Notes: a model not told the origin generated them from the letters alone. Numbered from the stretch's first letter, positions 7,766-16,788 are shown. The stretch is DNA of 31,646 nt from Acidobacteriota bacterium (GCA_023441255.1 JAEZPW010000048.1:1-31646), one strand, 5' to 3'. Program-made: numbers and translations.

Positions 7766-9598
7766 TTGAGCAAGGGAATTCGCAACATCGCCATCATTGC
7801 CCACGTGGACCACGGGAAAACTACCCTGGTTGACGCCATGTTGAACCAGAGCGGCATCTTTCGCGCCAATGAGACGCACGTCGAGCGCGTGATGGACTCC
7901 AACGACCTGGAGCGGGAGCGCGGGATCACGATCCTGGCCAAGAACACCGCCGTGCAATACCGGGACGTGAAGATCAACATCGTGGACACGCCCGGGCACA
8001 GCGACTTCGGCGGCGAGGTGGAACGTGCGCTGAAGATGGTGGACGGCGTGATGCTGCTGGTGGACGCAAGCGAAGGCCCGTTGCCGCAGACGCGGTACGT
8101 GCTGAGCAAGGCGCTGGAAGCGAAGCTGGCGCCGATCATTGTGATCAACAAAATAGACCGGCCGGATGCGCGGGCACAGGAAGTGCTGAACGAGATTTAC
8201 GACCTGTTCATCGACCTTGATGCCGGCGAGGAGCAGCTCGAATTTCCGGTGCTGTACACGAATGCGAAAGTGGGCACGGCGTCTGCGGACGCGAACATTC
8301 CCGGCAAGAACCTGCAACCGCTGTTTGAGGCGATTCTCAAGACGATTCCCGAGCCTGCGGGCGACGCGGCGGGAGCACTGCAGATCCTGGTGGCGAACCT
8401 GGACTACAGCGACTATCTGGGACGGCTGGCGATCGCGCGTGTGTTCAACGGCACGCTGAAGGCGGGCGAGGAAGTCGGGATCGCAAAGCTGGACGGCTCG
8501 CTGGAGAAAGTGAAGATCACGAAATTGTTCTCGTTCAGCGGCCTCAAGCGGGTGGATATCACGGAGACCGAACTGGGCGATATCGTGGCGATCGCGGGCG
8601 TGACGGGAATCACGATTGGGGAGACGATCACCGGGTTCGAGAACCCGTCGCCGCTGCCGAAGATCGTCATTGACGAACCGACGATCGCAATGCAGTTCAC
8701 GGTGAATACTTCGCCGTTCGCGGGAAAGGAAGGGCAGTACGTTACGTCGCGGAACCTGCGCGAGCGGCTGGATAAAGAGCTGCTGACGAACGTTTCGATC
8801 AAGGTTGAAGAAACGGCGAGCACGGACACGTTCAAGGTGATGGGACGTGGCGAGCTGCAATTGTCGATTCTGCTGGAGATGATGCGGCGAGAGGGTTACG
8901 AACTCATGGTGGGCAAGCCCGAGATCGTGACGAAGCTGATCGACGGAAAGCTGAGGGAACCGGTTGAGCTGCTCACGATCGACGTGCCGGAAGAGTTCAT
9001 CGGCGTGGTGATGGAGAAGCTCGGCATGCGCAAGGCCGAAATGGTGAAGATGCACAACCACGGGTATGGGCGTGTGCGCATGGAATTCAGAGTTCCGAGC
9101 CGGGGACTGATCGGGTTGCGCAGCGAAATGCTGACGGATACGCGCGGAACCATTGTGATGAATTCGCTATTTGACGGCTACACCGAGTGGCTGGGCGAGA
9201 TACCGCACCGGCTTACGGGAGCACTGGTTGCCGACCGGGCAGGCACGACAACGGCCTATGCGCTGTGGGGTTTGCAGGAGCGCGGGGAATTGTTCGCAGG
9301 TCCGGGAACGGAAGTTTATGAAGGAATGATCATCGGCGAGAACTCGCGCGACAACGATCTGGATGTGAACTGCGTTCGCGAGAAGAAGCTGACTAACATG
9401 CGTTCGTCGACGGCGGACGAGGCGATCCGGTTGGTGCCGTTCAAGTCGTTGAACCTGGAGCAGGCGATCGAATTCATTGCGGAAGACGAGTTCGTTGAGG
9501 TGACTCCGAAATCGTTGCGGCTGCGGAAAAAGGTGCTGCAGGCGAACCGGCGTCCGAGGAAGAATGCAGTGCCGGTCGGGGTTGCTGAGAGCGAGTAG
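7766..9598 (+). CDS. typA: TypA/BipA ribosome-associated GTPase
   Basis: A 610-residue translational GTPase related to EF-G that binds ribosomes and supports 50S assembly and stress or cold adaptation. G motifs: AHVDHGKT (residues 12-19), RGITI (52-56), DTPGH (74-78) and NKID (128-131). The beta-barrel domain II follows (YSDYLGRLAIARVFNG), then EF-G-like domains III and V (VMGRGELQLSILLEMMRREG; GYGRVRMEFRVPSRGLIGLR) and the TypA-specific C-terminal domain (KKLTNMRSSTADEAIRL, EFVEVTPKSLRLRK). Length is normal for the family. The start is TTG 7766 with AAGGTAGG (7751-7758) upstream. It is monocistronic with its own promoter candidate. Confidence 0.97.
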   Translation: MSKGIRNIAIIAHVDHGKTTLVDAMLNQSGIFRANETHVERVMDSNDLERERGITILAKNTAVQYRDVKINIVDTPGHSDFGGEVERALKMVDGVMLLVDASEGPLPQTRYVLSKALEAKLAPIIVINKIDRPDARAQEVLNEIYDLFIDLDAGEEQLEFPVLYTNAKVGTASADANIPGKNLQPLFEAILKTIPEPAGDAAGALQILVANLDYSDYLGRLAIARVFNGTLKAGEEVGIAKLDGSLEKVKITKLFSFSGLKRVDITETELGDIVAIAGVTGITIGETITGFENPSPLPKIVIDEPTIAMQFTVNTSPFAGKEGQYVTSRNLRERLDKELLTNVSIKVEETASTDTFKVMGRGELQLSILLEMMRREGYELMVGKPEIVTKLIDGKLREPVELLTIDVPEEFIGVVMEKLGMRKAEMVKMHNHGYGRVRMEFRVPSRGLIGLRSEMLTDTRGTIVMNSLFDGYTEWLGEIPHRLTGALVADRAGTTTAYALWGLQERGELFAGPGTEVYEGMIIGENSRDNDLDVNCVREKKLTNMRSSTADEAIRLVPFKSLNLEQAIEFIAEDEFVEVTPKSLRLRKKVLQANRRPRKNAVPVGVAESE

Positions 9599-9605
9599 GC
9601 AGTAA

Positions 9606-9633
9606 TTTTTGATTTCTGATTTTTGATTTCTGA
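9606..9633. repeat. 14-bp tandem repeat after typA
   Basis: TTTTTGATTTCTGA occurs twice in direct succession (9606-9619, 9620-9633), beginning 7 bases after the typA stop. The AT-rich tract contrasts with the GC-rich surroundings. It may be a slippage product or one end of an intergenic repeat. The remaining bases up to 9790 show only weak GC hairpins. Confidence 0.6.
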
Positions 9634-9790
9634 TTTGAACTGCGCAAGGTCCTAGGGCCGGAATCACCGTTCGGGCTCGACAAGTGCAAAGCTTTTCAGA
9701 CGCCCCCTGAAGGGGAACGGTGCGGCACCCAGCTTTTTAAGCGGAGGGCTGCGGCAGCCGCCTTCGCATCCGCGTTATGGATTGATTCAG

Positions 9791-10717
9791 CTAGGCCGTT
9801 TTTGTGCCGGGGATGAAATCCTCGGCATTTTCTTCCTGGTCGGTGGCGGTGTTTTCGGCTGCCGGGCGGTCGTTCACGACCGGGCTGAGGCGAGAAACGA
9901 GTTCGCGCGGTGGAGCGCTCTCAGAGGCTGCGTCAGTCTCGGCTTTTTCCAGTTCGTCGGAGAGTGGAACCTCCTGTGCTTCGGCAGGGATGTGGACCTT
10001 GAGATCGCCGAGATCGTGCTCGAGATCGCGGACAAACTCGAATTCGTCTTCCGACAAAACGGTATTCCTCACCGGGTGCATCACGGCGTTGCGTATGCGG
10101 TTCAGCCGGAGAAGCCGTTCGAGCAGGTCTTTTTTCCTGTTCAGCAGGTGTGACGGCATGTACTTGCTGAGCACGGGCCAGCGTTTGTCGAGAATTTCGC
10201 GCAGGTTAATGAGGTGAGTGTAGGAGTAAGGCTCCTCCGCGGGTTCGGGATCCTTCTCGAGCAGAGCGGCGCATTCGGCCCGGATGTTGTCGGGGACGCC
10301 GGAGCGCCACCACTGTTCCTCTCCGTACTCGGCGATGAAGGCCTGCTTCACGAAGGCGTGGAGGCGCACCTCGACGGCGCGTACAAGCTCATACATATCT
10401 CCGAGCACAACGCGGGCTCGTCTAAAGTTGATGTAGACGCCGACGTCGACGCGGTTTGCCACGACGCCCTGCCTGTTCAACTCGCGGGCGATCACGGTCG
10501 AATTCAGGCTGCCGGTATTCTGGATGGCGTTTTCGATGGCGACGCGAACGTCATGCGGGATTGCGAAGGCGAGGTCGGACCGACGCAGGTCACCTTCGCC
10601 GATCTTGAGACAAAGGTAGTGCATGACGGCGGCTGTGCTGGTGCTCATGCGATGGGCAATTTCGCTGGGCGGCAACCCCTGCCTGAGTAGCTCGACTGCT
10701 TCATCCTTGCGAGGCAT
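9791..10717 (-). CDS. HTH protein with a HEPN-like (Swt1-type) domain
   Basis: A 308-residue soluble protein I read as two parts plus a tail. Residues 1-35 form a helix-turn-helix (VELLRQGLPPSEIAHRMSTS), suggesting nucleic-acid binding. Residues 105-235 are helical and match the Swt1-like HEPN pattern: MYELVRAVEVRLHAFVKQAF, then WPVLSKYM, and RIRNAVMHPVRN, in which R209 and H214 form the RX4H motif of HEPN RNases. Residues 240-308 are acidic and probably disordered. HEPN proteins include RNase toxins and antiphage effectors, but also non-catalytic scaffolds. No antitoxin or nucleotidyltransferase partner gene adjoins it: neighbours are typA and a small membrane protein. Start ATG 10717-10715 has no clear ribosome site. 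Confidence 0.75.
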   Translation of the reverse strand: MPRKDEAVELLRQGLPPSEIAHRMSTSTAAVMHYLCLKIGEGDLRRSDLAFAIPHDVRVAIENAIQNTGSLNSTVIARELNRQGVVANRVDVGVYINFRRARVVLGDMYELVRAVEVRLHAFVKQAFIAEYGEEQWWRSGVPDNIRAECAALLEKDPEPAEEPYSYTHLINLREILDKRWPVLSKYMPSHLLNRKKDLLERLLRLNRIRNAVMHPVRNTVLSEDEFEFVRDLEHDLGDLKVHIPAEAQEVPLSDELEKAETDAASESAPPRELVSRLSPVVNDRPAAENTATDQEENAEDFIPGTKTA

Positions 10718-10958
10718 AACTGACTAAGATGCGAGCGGCGAAAAATTTCCGGAGTAGCTGGTTCATTTTGAAACACGGGGCTAGAAAAGGGCGCCTGTTC
10801 GTTGAGATTTTTGTTCCGGGTACGACCGGGATGGGTATATGAAAGGGCAAATCTAGCCTGGAAGCAGATCCTTCGTTGTTTTTGTCCGAGCTGGTTGTGT
10901 TAATCTCCACCTGCTCTGCCGAACCTCAGAAGTTGCGGTCAGGAGGCCGAGTAAGAAT

Positions 10959-11447
10959 ATGGAAAGCTCCCCCTATCCCGAAAATGATCGAAGCAAAACT
11001 CCGAAGTCTCCGCGCATACCGTCCAAGGCTGCTGTTTTGTTAAGCGCCGTTGCTGCGGCGATTGTGGTTGGAATCCTCTCCCTGCTCGCCGAACAGTGGA
11101 TGGAGCATACAAATCCGTTCACGCTGGTCAGCCTCTCCGACCAGGTTGTCGCGGCGGTTTCGGCAGGAATTTGCGTTTGGATTCTTCGCAACAATTCCAG
11201 AAAACGACGGTTGATGGACCGTCAGCGATTTGAACTGATTGGCGAGTCGACTCAGCAGATCAGGCAGGCACTTCAGCTGATCACGGATTCTGCAGAGCCG
11301 GGGAGCCGTCAGCAGCAAGTCGTCATCTATGCGGTCGATCACATCGAATGGGTGCTGCAGGAAGTACTGCCGACCCTGCACCAGGAACCGAAGGAAGTAC
11401 AGGCTCGCCTCAAGGAGACTTCCGCTCCCGAGCTGTTTACGAACTAG
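10959..11447 (+). CDS. Small two-helix membrane protein of unknown function
   Basis: A 162-residue protein with a polar N-terminus (residues 1-22), two transmembrane helices (about 24-44 and 60-78, AAVLLSAVAAAIVVGILSLL and VVAAVSAGICVWIL), a basic stop-transfer patch NNSRKRRLMDRQR and a cytoplasmic helical domain (FELIGESTQQIRQALQLITD, then HIEWVLQEVLPTLHQE) that could form a coiled coil. I do not recognise the family; the layout resembles membrane sensors without a catalytic domain. AGGAGG lies at 10941-10946, 12 nt before the ATG, which is longer than ideal. It is convergent with the aldo/keto reductase. Confidence 0.7.
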   Translation: MESSPYPENDRSKTPKSPRIPSKAAVLLSAVAAAIVVGILSLLAEQWMEHTNPFTLVSLSDQVVAAVSAGICVWILRNNSRKRRLMDRQRFELIGESTQQIRQALQLITDSAEPGSRQQQVVIYAVDHIEWVLQEVLPTLHQEPKEVQARLKETSAPELFTN

Positions 11448-11463
11448 CACCCACCAAGAAGAA

Positions 11464-11494
11464 TGCCCCACGTTAGCTGCGCGAACGTGGGGCA
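11464..11494. repeat. GCCCCA-type hairpin between convergent genes
   Basis: TGCCCCACGTT (11464-11474) and AACGTGGGGCA (11484-11494) form a perfect 11-bp stem around a 9-base loop. It lies between the stops of two convergent genes and may end both transcripts. Its ends match the 5250-5286 hairpin. Confidence 0.6.
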
Positions 11495-11517
11495 CCGACG
11501 GCGACGCAAGCTTCCGC

Positions 11518-12576
11518 TTACGACCACTTCCTGAAGAAGAGAGCCTGCCGGGCTATTGGCGTCGTTTTTTCAGAGAGCGCGGCCTGCTGCGCTTCGCTTA
11601 GCGGGGTGAACTCGCGGGCGAGACGAACGTTCTCTTCGAGTTGCGCGATGCTGTCGCAACCGATGATGACGGTGCTGACCGGAAGCGAGAGCGTGTAGTA
11701 CATCGCGTCCTTGATCGTGATGGTGCCCGGACGGTCTGCCTTGCCTTCGAAGCCGGTCTGATGGTCGAGCGGCGGAGGCGTCCACGTGGAGAGAATTCTT
11801 CCGCGGGCGGGCAGTTTCATGCCAATGATACCCATCTGCTTTTCGACTGCCATTGGCAGGAGTTTTTCGCGAAAGCTGAGCTGATGCTGGTCAGCCGCAT
11901 TGAGCGCCATCAGGATGGTGTCGAAGGGGAATCGCCGGATCATCTCCATGAGCACTTCGGGATCGGCATGCCCGGTCACGCCGATAAAGCGCACCATCTT
12001 CTGCTCGCGCGCCTGTTGCACGGCTTCTATGGCTCCACCTTCGCCGAAGATCTGTTCGACCTGCTCCATGCGCGAGATGTTGTGAAGTTGCCACAGGTCG
12101 AGATGGTCGGTGTTCAGAAGCTTCAGAGATTGCTCAAGCAGTTTCAGCGAACCGTCGCGTGTGCGATCGTGTGTTTTGGTGGAGAGCCAGGTTTCGTTTC
12201 GACGGCGCTTCATGACCTGGCCGATGTAGCGCTGGCTCCAGCGCTCCTCGCCACCGTAAGCTGCGGCGGTGTCGATGTAGTTGATACCCAGATCGAGAGC
12301 CTTCTCCACGATGGGCACGGCGATGGCTTCGTTGTTCGGCTTTTCAACGGCGGCCTGTCCGCCGAGACAGAAGATGCCGACACGGTAGCCAGTCTTGCCC
12401 AGATTGCGAGTGGGCATGGCGGTGGGAGTAACCGGGTTGTTGGGCAGCGGCGGCATTGTTCCGGCCGCGTTGGCAGTCAAGCCGCTGGCGACGAGTCCTG
12501 CCGCCGCAACGCCGGTAACTTTCAGAAAGTCGCGTCGCGCCTGCGAACCTGGTTTGGCTTCGTTTCTGTCGCTCAT
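11518..12576 (-). CDS. Tat-exported aldo/keto reductase
   Basis: A 352-residue NAD(P)H-dependent oxidoreductase of the AKR superfamily. The N-terminus has a twin-arginine signal (ARRDFLKVTGVAAAGLVASG, R14-R15), so it is folded with cofactor and then exported or membrane-tethered. The catalytic tetrad is intact: D102 (YIDTAAAYGGE), Y107, K134 (LSTKTH) and H165 (LWQLHNI). The (beta/alpha)8 barrel runs to SVIIGCDS-like TVIIGCDSIAQLEENVR. The substrate, probably an aldehyde, sugar or quinone, is unknown. Start ATG 12576-12574 is set by GGAGG four bases upstream and by the Tat signal; an earlier ATG at 12624 would place 16 extra residues before the signal. Confidence 0.9.
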   Translation of the reverse strand: MSDRNEAKPGSQARRDFLKVTGVAAAGLVASGLTANAAGTMPPLPNNPVTPTAMPTRNLGKTGYRVGIFCLGGQAAVEKPNNEAIAVPIVEKALDLGINYIDTAAAYGGEERWSQRYIGQVMKRRRNETWLSTKTHDRTRDGSLKLLEQSLKLLNTDHLDLWQLHNISRMEQVEQIFGEGGAIEAVQQAREQKMVRFIGVTGHADPEVLMEMIRRFPFDTILMALNAADQHQLSFREKLLPMAVEKQMGIIGMKLPARGRILSTWTPPPLDHQTGFEGKADRPGTITIKDAMYYTLSLPVSTVIIGCDSIAQLEENVRLAREFTPLSEAQQAALSEKTTPIARQALFFRKWS

Positions 12577-12637
12577 TACGCCTCCGTGAGTGAACATGCT
12601 AAGGAGTTCGCATTGTCTCTGCAACCGGCTGCGAGCA

Positions 12638-14116
12638 CTAGGACGGCTGTTTCGCCGCGGCGGTCTCAGGGATTCCGGGCAGCAGCGTCATCCCGGCCTC
12701 ACGCGCCCGGTCCTTCGCGTATTGCAGGACATTCTGCTCGATCTCTTGCGCCATTGCAGGTCGCCTGTACTGGCTCAGTAACTCGTGCGTCCGCTGCCGT
12801 GCACGACCGAATGTGTCTTTCGGGGGCACATGTGTCGCAAGTTCTGAAGAGCTGCGGTCCATGACGGCAGACGGGAAATGCTGCTCTGCGCGGAAGAGAT
12901 CGAGTGTTTGCGGGAGCGAGAGGAAGTCACCGCAGGCCCCGGCAGCCGCGAACATTGCTGTAGCGAGTGTCTCAGTCGGAGTACCGATGCCGGAGAGAAG
13001 CCGTTGTATGGACCCGATTATCTCGGCGTCGATGACAAGTTTCTCGATGCTGTGGCAGGCGAGGAAGTCGAGCATGCCGGCGCCGGAGATCATGTTGATG
13101 CCAGCGAGAGCGCCGAGCATGGCGGTCATTCCGCTTTCGAGGCCGGCTTGTGCGTCGACCAGCTTGGAATCGGAAGAGCAAAGATAGCCATGGGTCGGCA
13201 GCCCGAAGGATTTGCCTACTTGCGCGCAGGCCGCGTTGAGCATCGCTGTTTCCATTGCCGCCATCGGGGTGGTGGCAGACTGCATTTCCAGGATGGTGGG
13301 TGCGCCGCCCCACACGACCGGTGCTCCTGGAGCGGCGAGTTGGTGAATGACGATGCCGGCGATGGATTCTGCGGCATGCTGCACGACAGACCCAACGAGA
13401 GTGATAGGAGCCGTTGCTCCGGCCATCGGCATGGAGACCATTTCTGCCGGAACGCCCGCACGCGCGAGTTGCACCATGTTGAGGGCGGCGAAGTCCGACC
13501 AGTTCAGCGGGGGAGAGGGGCAGACATCGAATGCGGCCCGAGGCTTTCGCCGCAATGCTTCGTCCCCGGCGCTCTCGATGCGAAGCAGGTCGAGCATGAT
13601 GCTGAGGGTCTGGGCATTGAATGCCCCCGTGATGATCGGTTTCTCCGAATACCAAAGTACGAGCAGCAGGCGGTACCAATCACCGGCAGACGGGGTGGCG
13701 TCGCTGCATACGACGGCCGTAGATTGGGCCGCGTATTGGGGCAACATCTCCGTGACCTTGACGAGCGTGGCGAGGTCGTCTGCCATTGCGAGGCGAGGCG
13801 TCAGCGTCTCGGGGTCAAGAATCTTCAGGCAGGAGGAACCGGGGTCGAAGTGGACGGCGTCTCCGCCGTAGTGCACAACCGGGTTTCCGCGCCGGTCGTA
13901 AAGGTCGAACTCGCGTGGGACGGATTCCAACGCCTTCCTGCAGAGCGCTTCGGGAATGCGCGCGCGGTCGTCCCGGAGTCTGGCTCCGGCCGAGGCCAGC
14001 AATTCCACGACTTCGGGCGCCGAAACAATGATTCCCGGGTCATCAAGCAGTTCAAAGGCTTCTTTGACTATGCGGTTGACCAGGTCGGGGGACAGCAGTT
14101 CGAGCTTTGGCCTCAC
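12638..14116 (-). CDS. MttB-family (trimethylamine-type) methyltransferase, non-pyrrolysine
   Basis: A 492-residue TIM-barrel protein of the trimethylamine methyltransferase (MttB) family. Signatures: YGGDAVHFDPGSSCLKILDP near residues 83-102, SEKPIITGAFN, MPMAGATAPITLVGSVVQHA, VVWGGAPTILEMQSATTPMA and an aromatic/acidic C-terminal tail. The frame is uninterrupted by TAG, so no pyrrolysine is used; characterised non-Pyl members such as MtgB demethylate glycine betaine and pass the methyl group to a corrinoid protein. No corrinoid protein or corrinoid-reactivating protein is in the window. A permease follows upstream on the same strand (32-nt gap) and a Rieske oxygenase diverges beyond it, which together suggest a quaternary-amine substrate. 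No strong ribosome site was found; start ATG 14116 fits family length. Confidence 0.82.
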   Translation of the reverse strand: MRPKLELLSPDLVNRIVKEAFELLDDPGIIVSAPEVVELLASAGARLRDDRARIPEALCRKALESVPREFDLYDRRGNPVVHYGGDAVHFDPGSSCLKILDPETLTPRLAMADDLATLVKVTEMLPQYAAQSTAVVCSDATPSAGDWYRLLLVLWYSEKPIITGAFNAQTLSIMLDLLRIESAGDEALRRKPRAAFDVCPSPPLNWSDFAALNMVQLARAGVPAEMVSMPMAGATAPITLVGSVVQHAAESIAGIVIHQLAAPGAPVVWGGAPTILEMQSATTPMAAMETAMLNAACAQVGKSFGLPTHGYLCSSDSKLVDAQAGLESGMTAMLGALAGINMISGAGMLDFLACHSIEKLVIDAEIIGSIQRLLSGIGTPTETLATAMFAAAGACGDFLSLPQTLDLFRAEQHFPSAVMDRSSSELATHVPPKDTFGRARQRTHELLSQYRRPAMAQEIEQNVLQYAKDRAREAGMTLLPGIPETAAAKQPS

Positions 14117-14148
14117 AGGAGTTCCTCCGCGCGCGTCATTCTAACAAG

Positions 14149-15528
14149 TTAGTGGTGCCCGGCTGACGCAGGTTTGGGGGCGCTGAAATGCTTGATCACC
14201 CTGAAGAGAGGATAGCTTGCCGCCAGTACAAGCAGCGAACGCACCGAATTACGCGTGTCGCTTAGAAAGACGCCGACGATGAAAGCAACCGAGCCGAGAA
14301 GCGCCAGCGCTGTTGTCCACGGATAACCCCAGGTGCGGTAAGGCCGGGGGCGGTCTGGCTGCCTGCGCCGCAAAAGAAAAACCGTGACCAGATCGACGAT
14401 GTAGTTGGTGACGAAGAACAGCGCCAGCGCAGCGAGGACCTGGTTTAGGGTCCCGCTGAGGATGAACACGACCTCGGCCACAAGGCTCAGCAGGAGCCCG
14501 AAATCGGGGGTCCCGCCCAGGTTCACACGTTTACCGGCAGCGATGAATAGGCCGTCCTCGCTCATGGCGTACATGACCCGGCACCCTTCCAACTGGATGG
14601 CGTTGACCGCCGCCAGCAGCGACACGATCGTGACCACCTGGATGATGGTGTCTGCGTGTTCTCCCCAGATCGCGGCCGCGGCTGCTCCCAACGCCAATTT
14701 GTTGCCGACCAGTTGCGAGATGGGGACGACGTGCAGGATGGCAAGATTGAGCGAGATGTAGATGGCCGTCACGAGTAGTACGCCGCCGAACATCGAGCGT
14801 GGCACGTCGCGGGCGGGGTTTTGTACTTCTTCTCCGAAATAGATAATTCCCTGCCAGCCGTCGTAGTTGTAGACAACTGCCTGCATGGCCAGCACGAATG
14901 CAGCGAGCAGCGGAACGCCTGTGGGGAGAGGTGGCGGCGCCGTGGCGGCAATCGCGGGATGGGAAAGAAGGAAACAGAACAGTGCCAGCAGTAGGAACAG
15001 TAGCGCTTTCACCGCCGAGCTGAAGTTCTGAACGATGGCACCCCAGCGAATGCCCCGCCATTGGAGCAGGGCAAAAAAAGTAACCACGGAGCAAGCAACT
15101 GCGATGCCATGAGGGGCGAGGACGGGGAACAGCAGACCGGCATATTCACCAACGACTATCGCGATAAGCGCGTTGCTTCCGGCAATGGAGAGCCAATCGG
15201 ACCATCCGATGAGGAAGCCGGCGAAGTCGCCCAAGCCTTCGCGAGCGAACACATAGTGGCCTCCGGAGCGCGGAATCATGGTGGCAAGTTCGGCAACGGA
15301 GATCGCGCAGAGCAGTGCGTAGGCCCCGCCCAGCAACCACACACCGATATAAAGCCATGCGTTTGGAAGGTAGGATGCTACCTCGCCGGGGGTGCGAAGA
15401 ATGCCAGCACCGATGGTATTGCCGAGCGTGACTGCCAGGCCGAAGCCCACGCCAAGGACGCGCAAGAGGCGTTCGCGGGCCGGGGCCGCCGGTTGAGGAA
15501 CCGCAACTTGTGAGGCGAGTTGCGACAT
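14149..15528 (-). CDS. APC-superfamily amino acid/amine permease
   Basis: A 459-residue inner-membrane protein with about 12 transmembrane helices. The first helix carries the unwound substrate-site motif LGNTIGAGILRTPGEVA typical of the amino acid-polyamine-organocation superfamily. Other family marks are MIPRSGGHYVFAREGLGDFAG, YNYDGWQGIIYFGEEVQNPA and VMYAMSEDGLF. It should import an amino acid or related amine by proton symport or exchange. ATG 15528-15526 is preceded by AGAGGTG at normal spacing; a longer frame from 15576 would add residues ahead of the polar N-terminus and run through the inverted repeat at 15545-15571. It is probably co-transcribed with the MttB-like gene, making transported amine plus demethylase a plausible pair. 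Confidence 0.92.
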   Translation of the reverse strand: MSQLASQVAVPQPAAPARERLLRVLGVGFGLAVTLGNTIGAGILRTPGEVASYLPNAWLYIGVWLLGGAYALLCAISVAELATMIPRSGGHYVFAREGLGDFAGFLIGWSDWLSIAGSNALIAIVVGEYAGLLFPVLAPHGIAVACSVVTFFALLQWRGIRWGAIVQNFSSAVKALLFLLLALFCFLLSHPAIAATAPPPLPTGVPLLAAFVLAMQAVVYNYDGWQGIIYFGEEVQNPARDVPRSMFGGVLLVTAIYISLNLAILHVVPISQLVGNKLALGAAAAAIWGEHADTIIQVVTIVSLLAAVNAIQLEGCRVMYAMSEDGLFIAAGKRVNLGGTPDFGLLLSLVAEVVFILSGTLNQVLAALALFFVTNYIVDLVTVFLLRRRQPDRPRPYRTWGYPWTTALALLGSVAFIVGVFLSDTRNSVRSLLVLAASYPLFRVIKHFSAPKPASAGHH

Positions 15529-15544
15529 TCGCACCTCTAGGGCC

Positions 15545-15571
15545 CCACACAACGACAAGAGCGTTGTGTGG
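15545..15571. promoter_or_regulatory. Perfect 10-bp inverted repeat in a divergent promoter region
   Basis: CCACACAACG (15545-15554) and CGTTGTGTGG (15562-15571) are exact reverse complements separated by ACAAGAG. It lies 17 bases upstream of the permease start and 97 bases upstream of the Rieske start, the only intergenic space between the divergent units. It is a good operator candidate for a dimeric repressor; as RNA it would also form a hairpin at the permease 5' end. Confidence 0.65.
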
Positions 15572-15667
15572 ACCATCGGACAAATTCAGGGCCGCATTGT
15601 GCATTGGAATCATCGAAAAAGCCAACCGTTGTGCAGAAATTCAGAATCAGAGTCGCCGGAGGGTAGC

Positions 15668-16780
15668 ATGTCGAGTTCCCGGCCCACCGCCATCAGGAAA
15701 TCGGAAGATCTGGTTGGCCCCGATGCCGCCACGTCCTGGACCTTGCCGTCGTGGGTCTACCTGGACCCGGCGGTACTCGAACGGGAGCAGCGCGCATTAT
15801 TCGGACGCACCTGGCAGATCGTGGGCCGCCGCGAGCAGGTTTCAAACGCCGGCGATTACTTCACGACGGAGCTTGTTGGAGAACCGTTACTGATCGTGCG
15901 CGGACAGGATGGCAAATTGCGCGGGTTCTACAACGTTTGCCGCCACCGAGCCGGCCCGCCCGCTTCAGGCTGCGGAAATCGCAAGGTGTTCCGGTGCGGC
16001 TATCACGGCTGGACTTACGGGCTCGACGGTGGGTTGGTGAATGCACCCGAGATGGACGGTACCGCGGAGTTCGATTATGGCCAGTTCGGACTCCGTCCGG
16101 TCGCGACTGCCGAGTGGGGTGCGTGGGTGTTCGTCAACCTGGACGCCTCGGCCGAGCCGCTGGAAACAGAGCTCCGCGAACTGCCCGCGCAGGCTGCACG
16201 GTATGGACTCGAAAAGCTAAAGCTCTACAAGCGTCACGACTATGTCATGGAATGCAATTGGAAGGTGTACATCGACAACTACCTGGAAGGTTACCACCTG
16301 CCCAGTGTGCACCCGGGCCTCAACCGGGAGCTTGATTATGGTCAGTACGTGACAGAGACCTACGAGCACCACTCACGCCAGTACAGCCCGATTCGCGGAC
16401 CGCAGAATGAGTCGAGTGGACAACGCCGTTACGCGCAGGCCCGCGGCGACGAGGTGGTGGATTACTTCTGGATTTTCCCAAACTGGATGCTGAACTGTTA
16501 TCCGGACAACACGTCGCTCAACATCGTTCTACCGCTTGGTCTTGAAAAGACAGTTGCCATCTTCGAATGGTACTTTCCCGAAGAGGTACTTCAGACTGAC
16601 GCTCCGGCGAGAACCGTGGCGTTCAGCGACGAGATTCAGGTCGAGGACGGTCAGATATGTGAACTGGTGCATCGCAACCTGAAGTCAAGGAGTTATGACC
16701 GTGGCCGGTTCAGCGCGAAGCAGGAGCGCTGCGTACACCACTTTCATCGGCTTTATTCGGAATGGATGAAGAATAGCTGA
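15668..16780 (+). CDS. Rieske non-haem iron oxygenase, alpha subunit
   Basis: A 370-residue ring-hydroxylating-type oxygenase. The N-terminal Rieske [2Fe-2S] domain has C91-x-H93 (NVCRHRAGP) and C110-x2-H113 (FRCGYHGWTYG). The C-terminal catalytic domain has the mononuclear iron motif NWKVYIDNYLEGYHLPSVHP with H210 and H215. Size and motif spacing resemble choline monooxygenase, glycine betaine demethylase (GbcA) and carnitine oxygenase (CntA) more than aromatic dioxygenases, and no beta subunit follows. The reductase that should feed it electrons is absent from the window. ATG 15668 is fixed by GGAGGG (15658-15663) four bases upstream. The PanE-like gene starts 8 bases after its stop, so they are co-transcribed. 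The substrate assignment is inference. Confidence 0.88.
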   Translation: MSSSRPTAIRKSEDLVGPDAATSWTLPSWVYLDPAVLEREQRALFGRTWQIVGRREQVSNAGDYFTTELVGEPLLIVRGQDGKLRGFYNVCRHRAGPPASGCGNRKVFRCGYHGWTYGLDGGLVNAPEMDGTAEFDYGQFGLRPVATAEWGAWVFVNLDASAEPLETELRELPAQAARYGLEKLKLYKRHDYVMECNWKVYIDNYLEGYHLPSVHPGLNRELDYGQYVTETYEHHSRQYSPIRGPQNESSGQRRYAQARGDEVVDYFWIFPNWMLNCYPDNTSLNIVLPLGLEKTVAIFEWYFPEEVLQTDAPARTVAFSDEIQVEDGQICELVHRNLKSRSYDRGRFSAKQERCVHHFHRLYSEWMKNS

Positions 16781-16788
16781 GCTTCGAT

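Noticed and set aside
7667..9061. A 464-codon open frame on the minus strand, rich in His, Arg and Gln.
   Set aside because: It lies antisense to typA, which has full family motifs; the composition is that of a shadow frame in GC-rich DNA.
12638..14116. Possibility of pyrrolysine in the MttB-family gene.
   Set aside because: The frame contains no internal TAG, so it belongs to the non-pyrrolysine branch.
12878..14152. A 424-codon plus-strand open frame.
   Set aside because: It is antisense to the MttB-family gene and has no domain signature.
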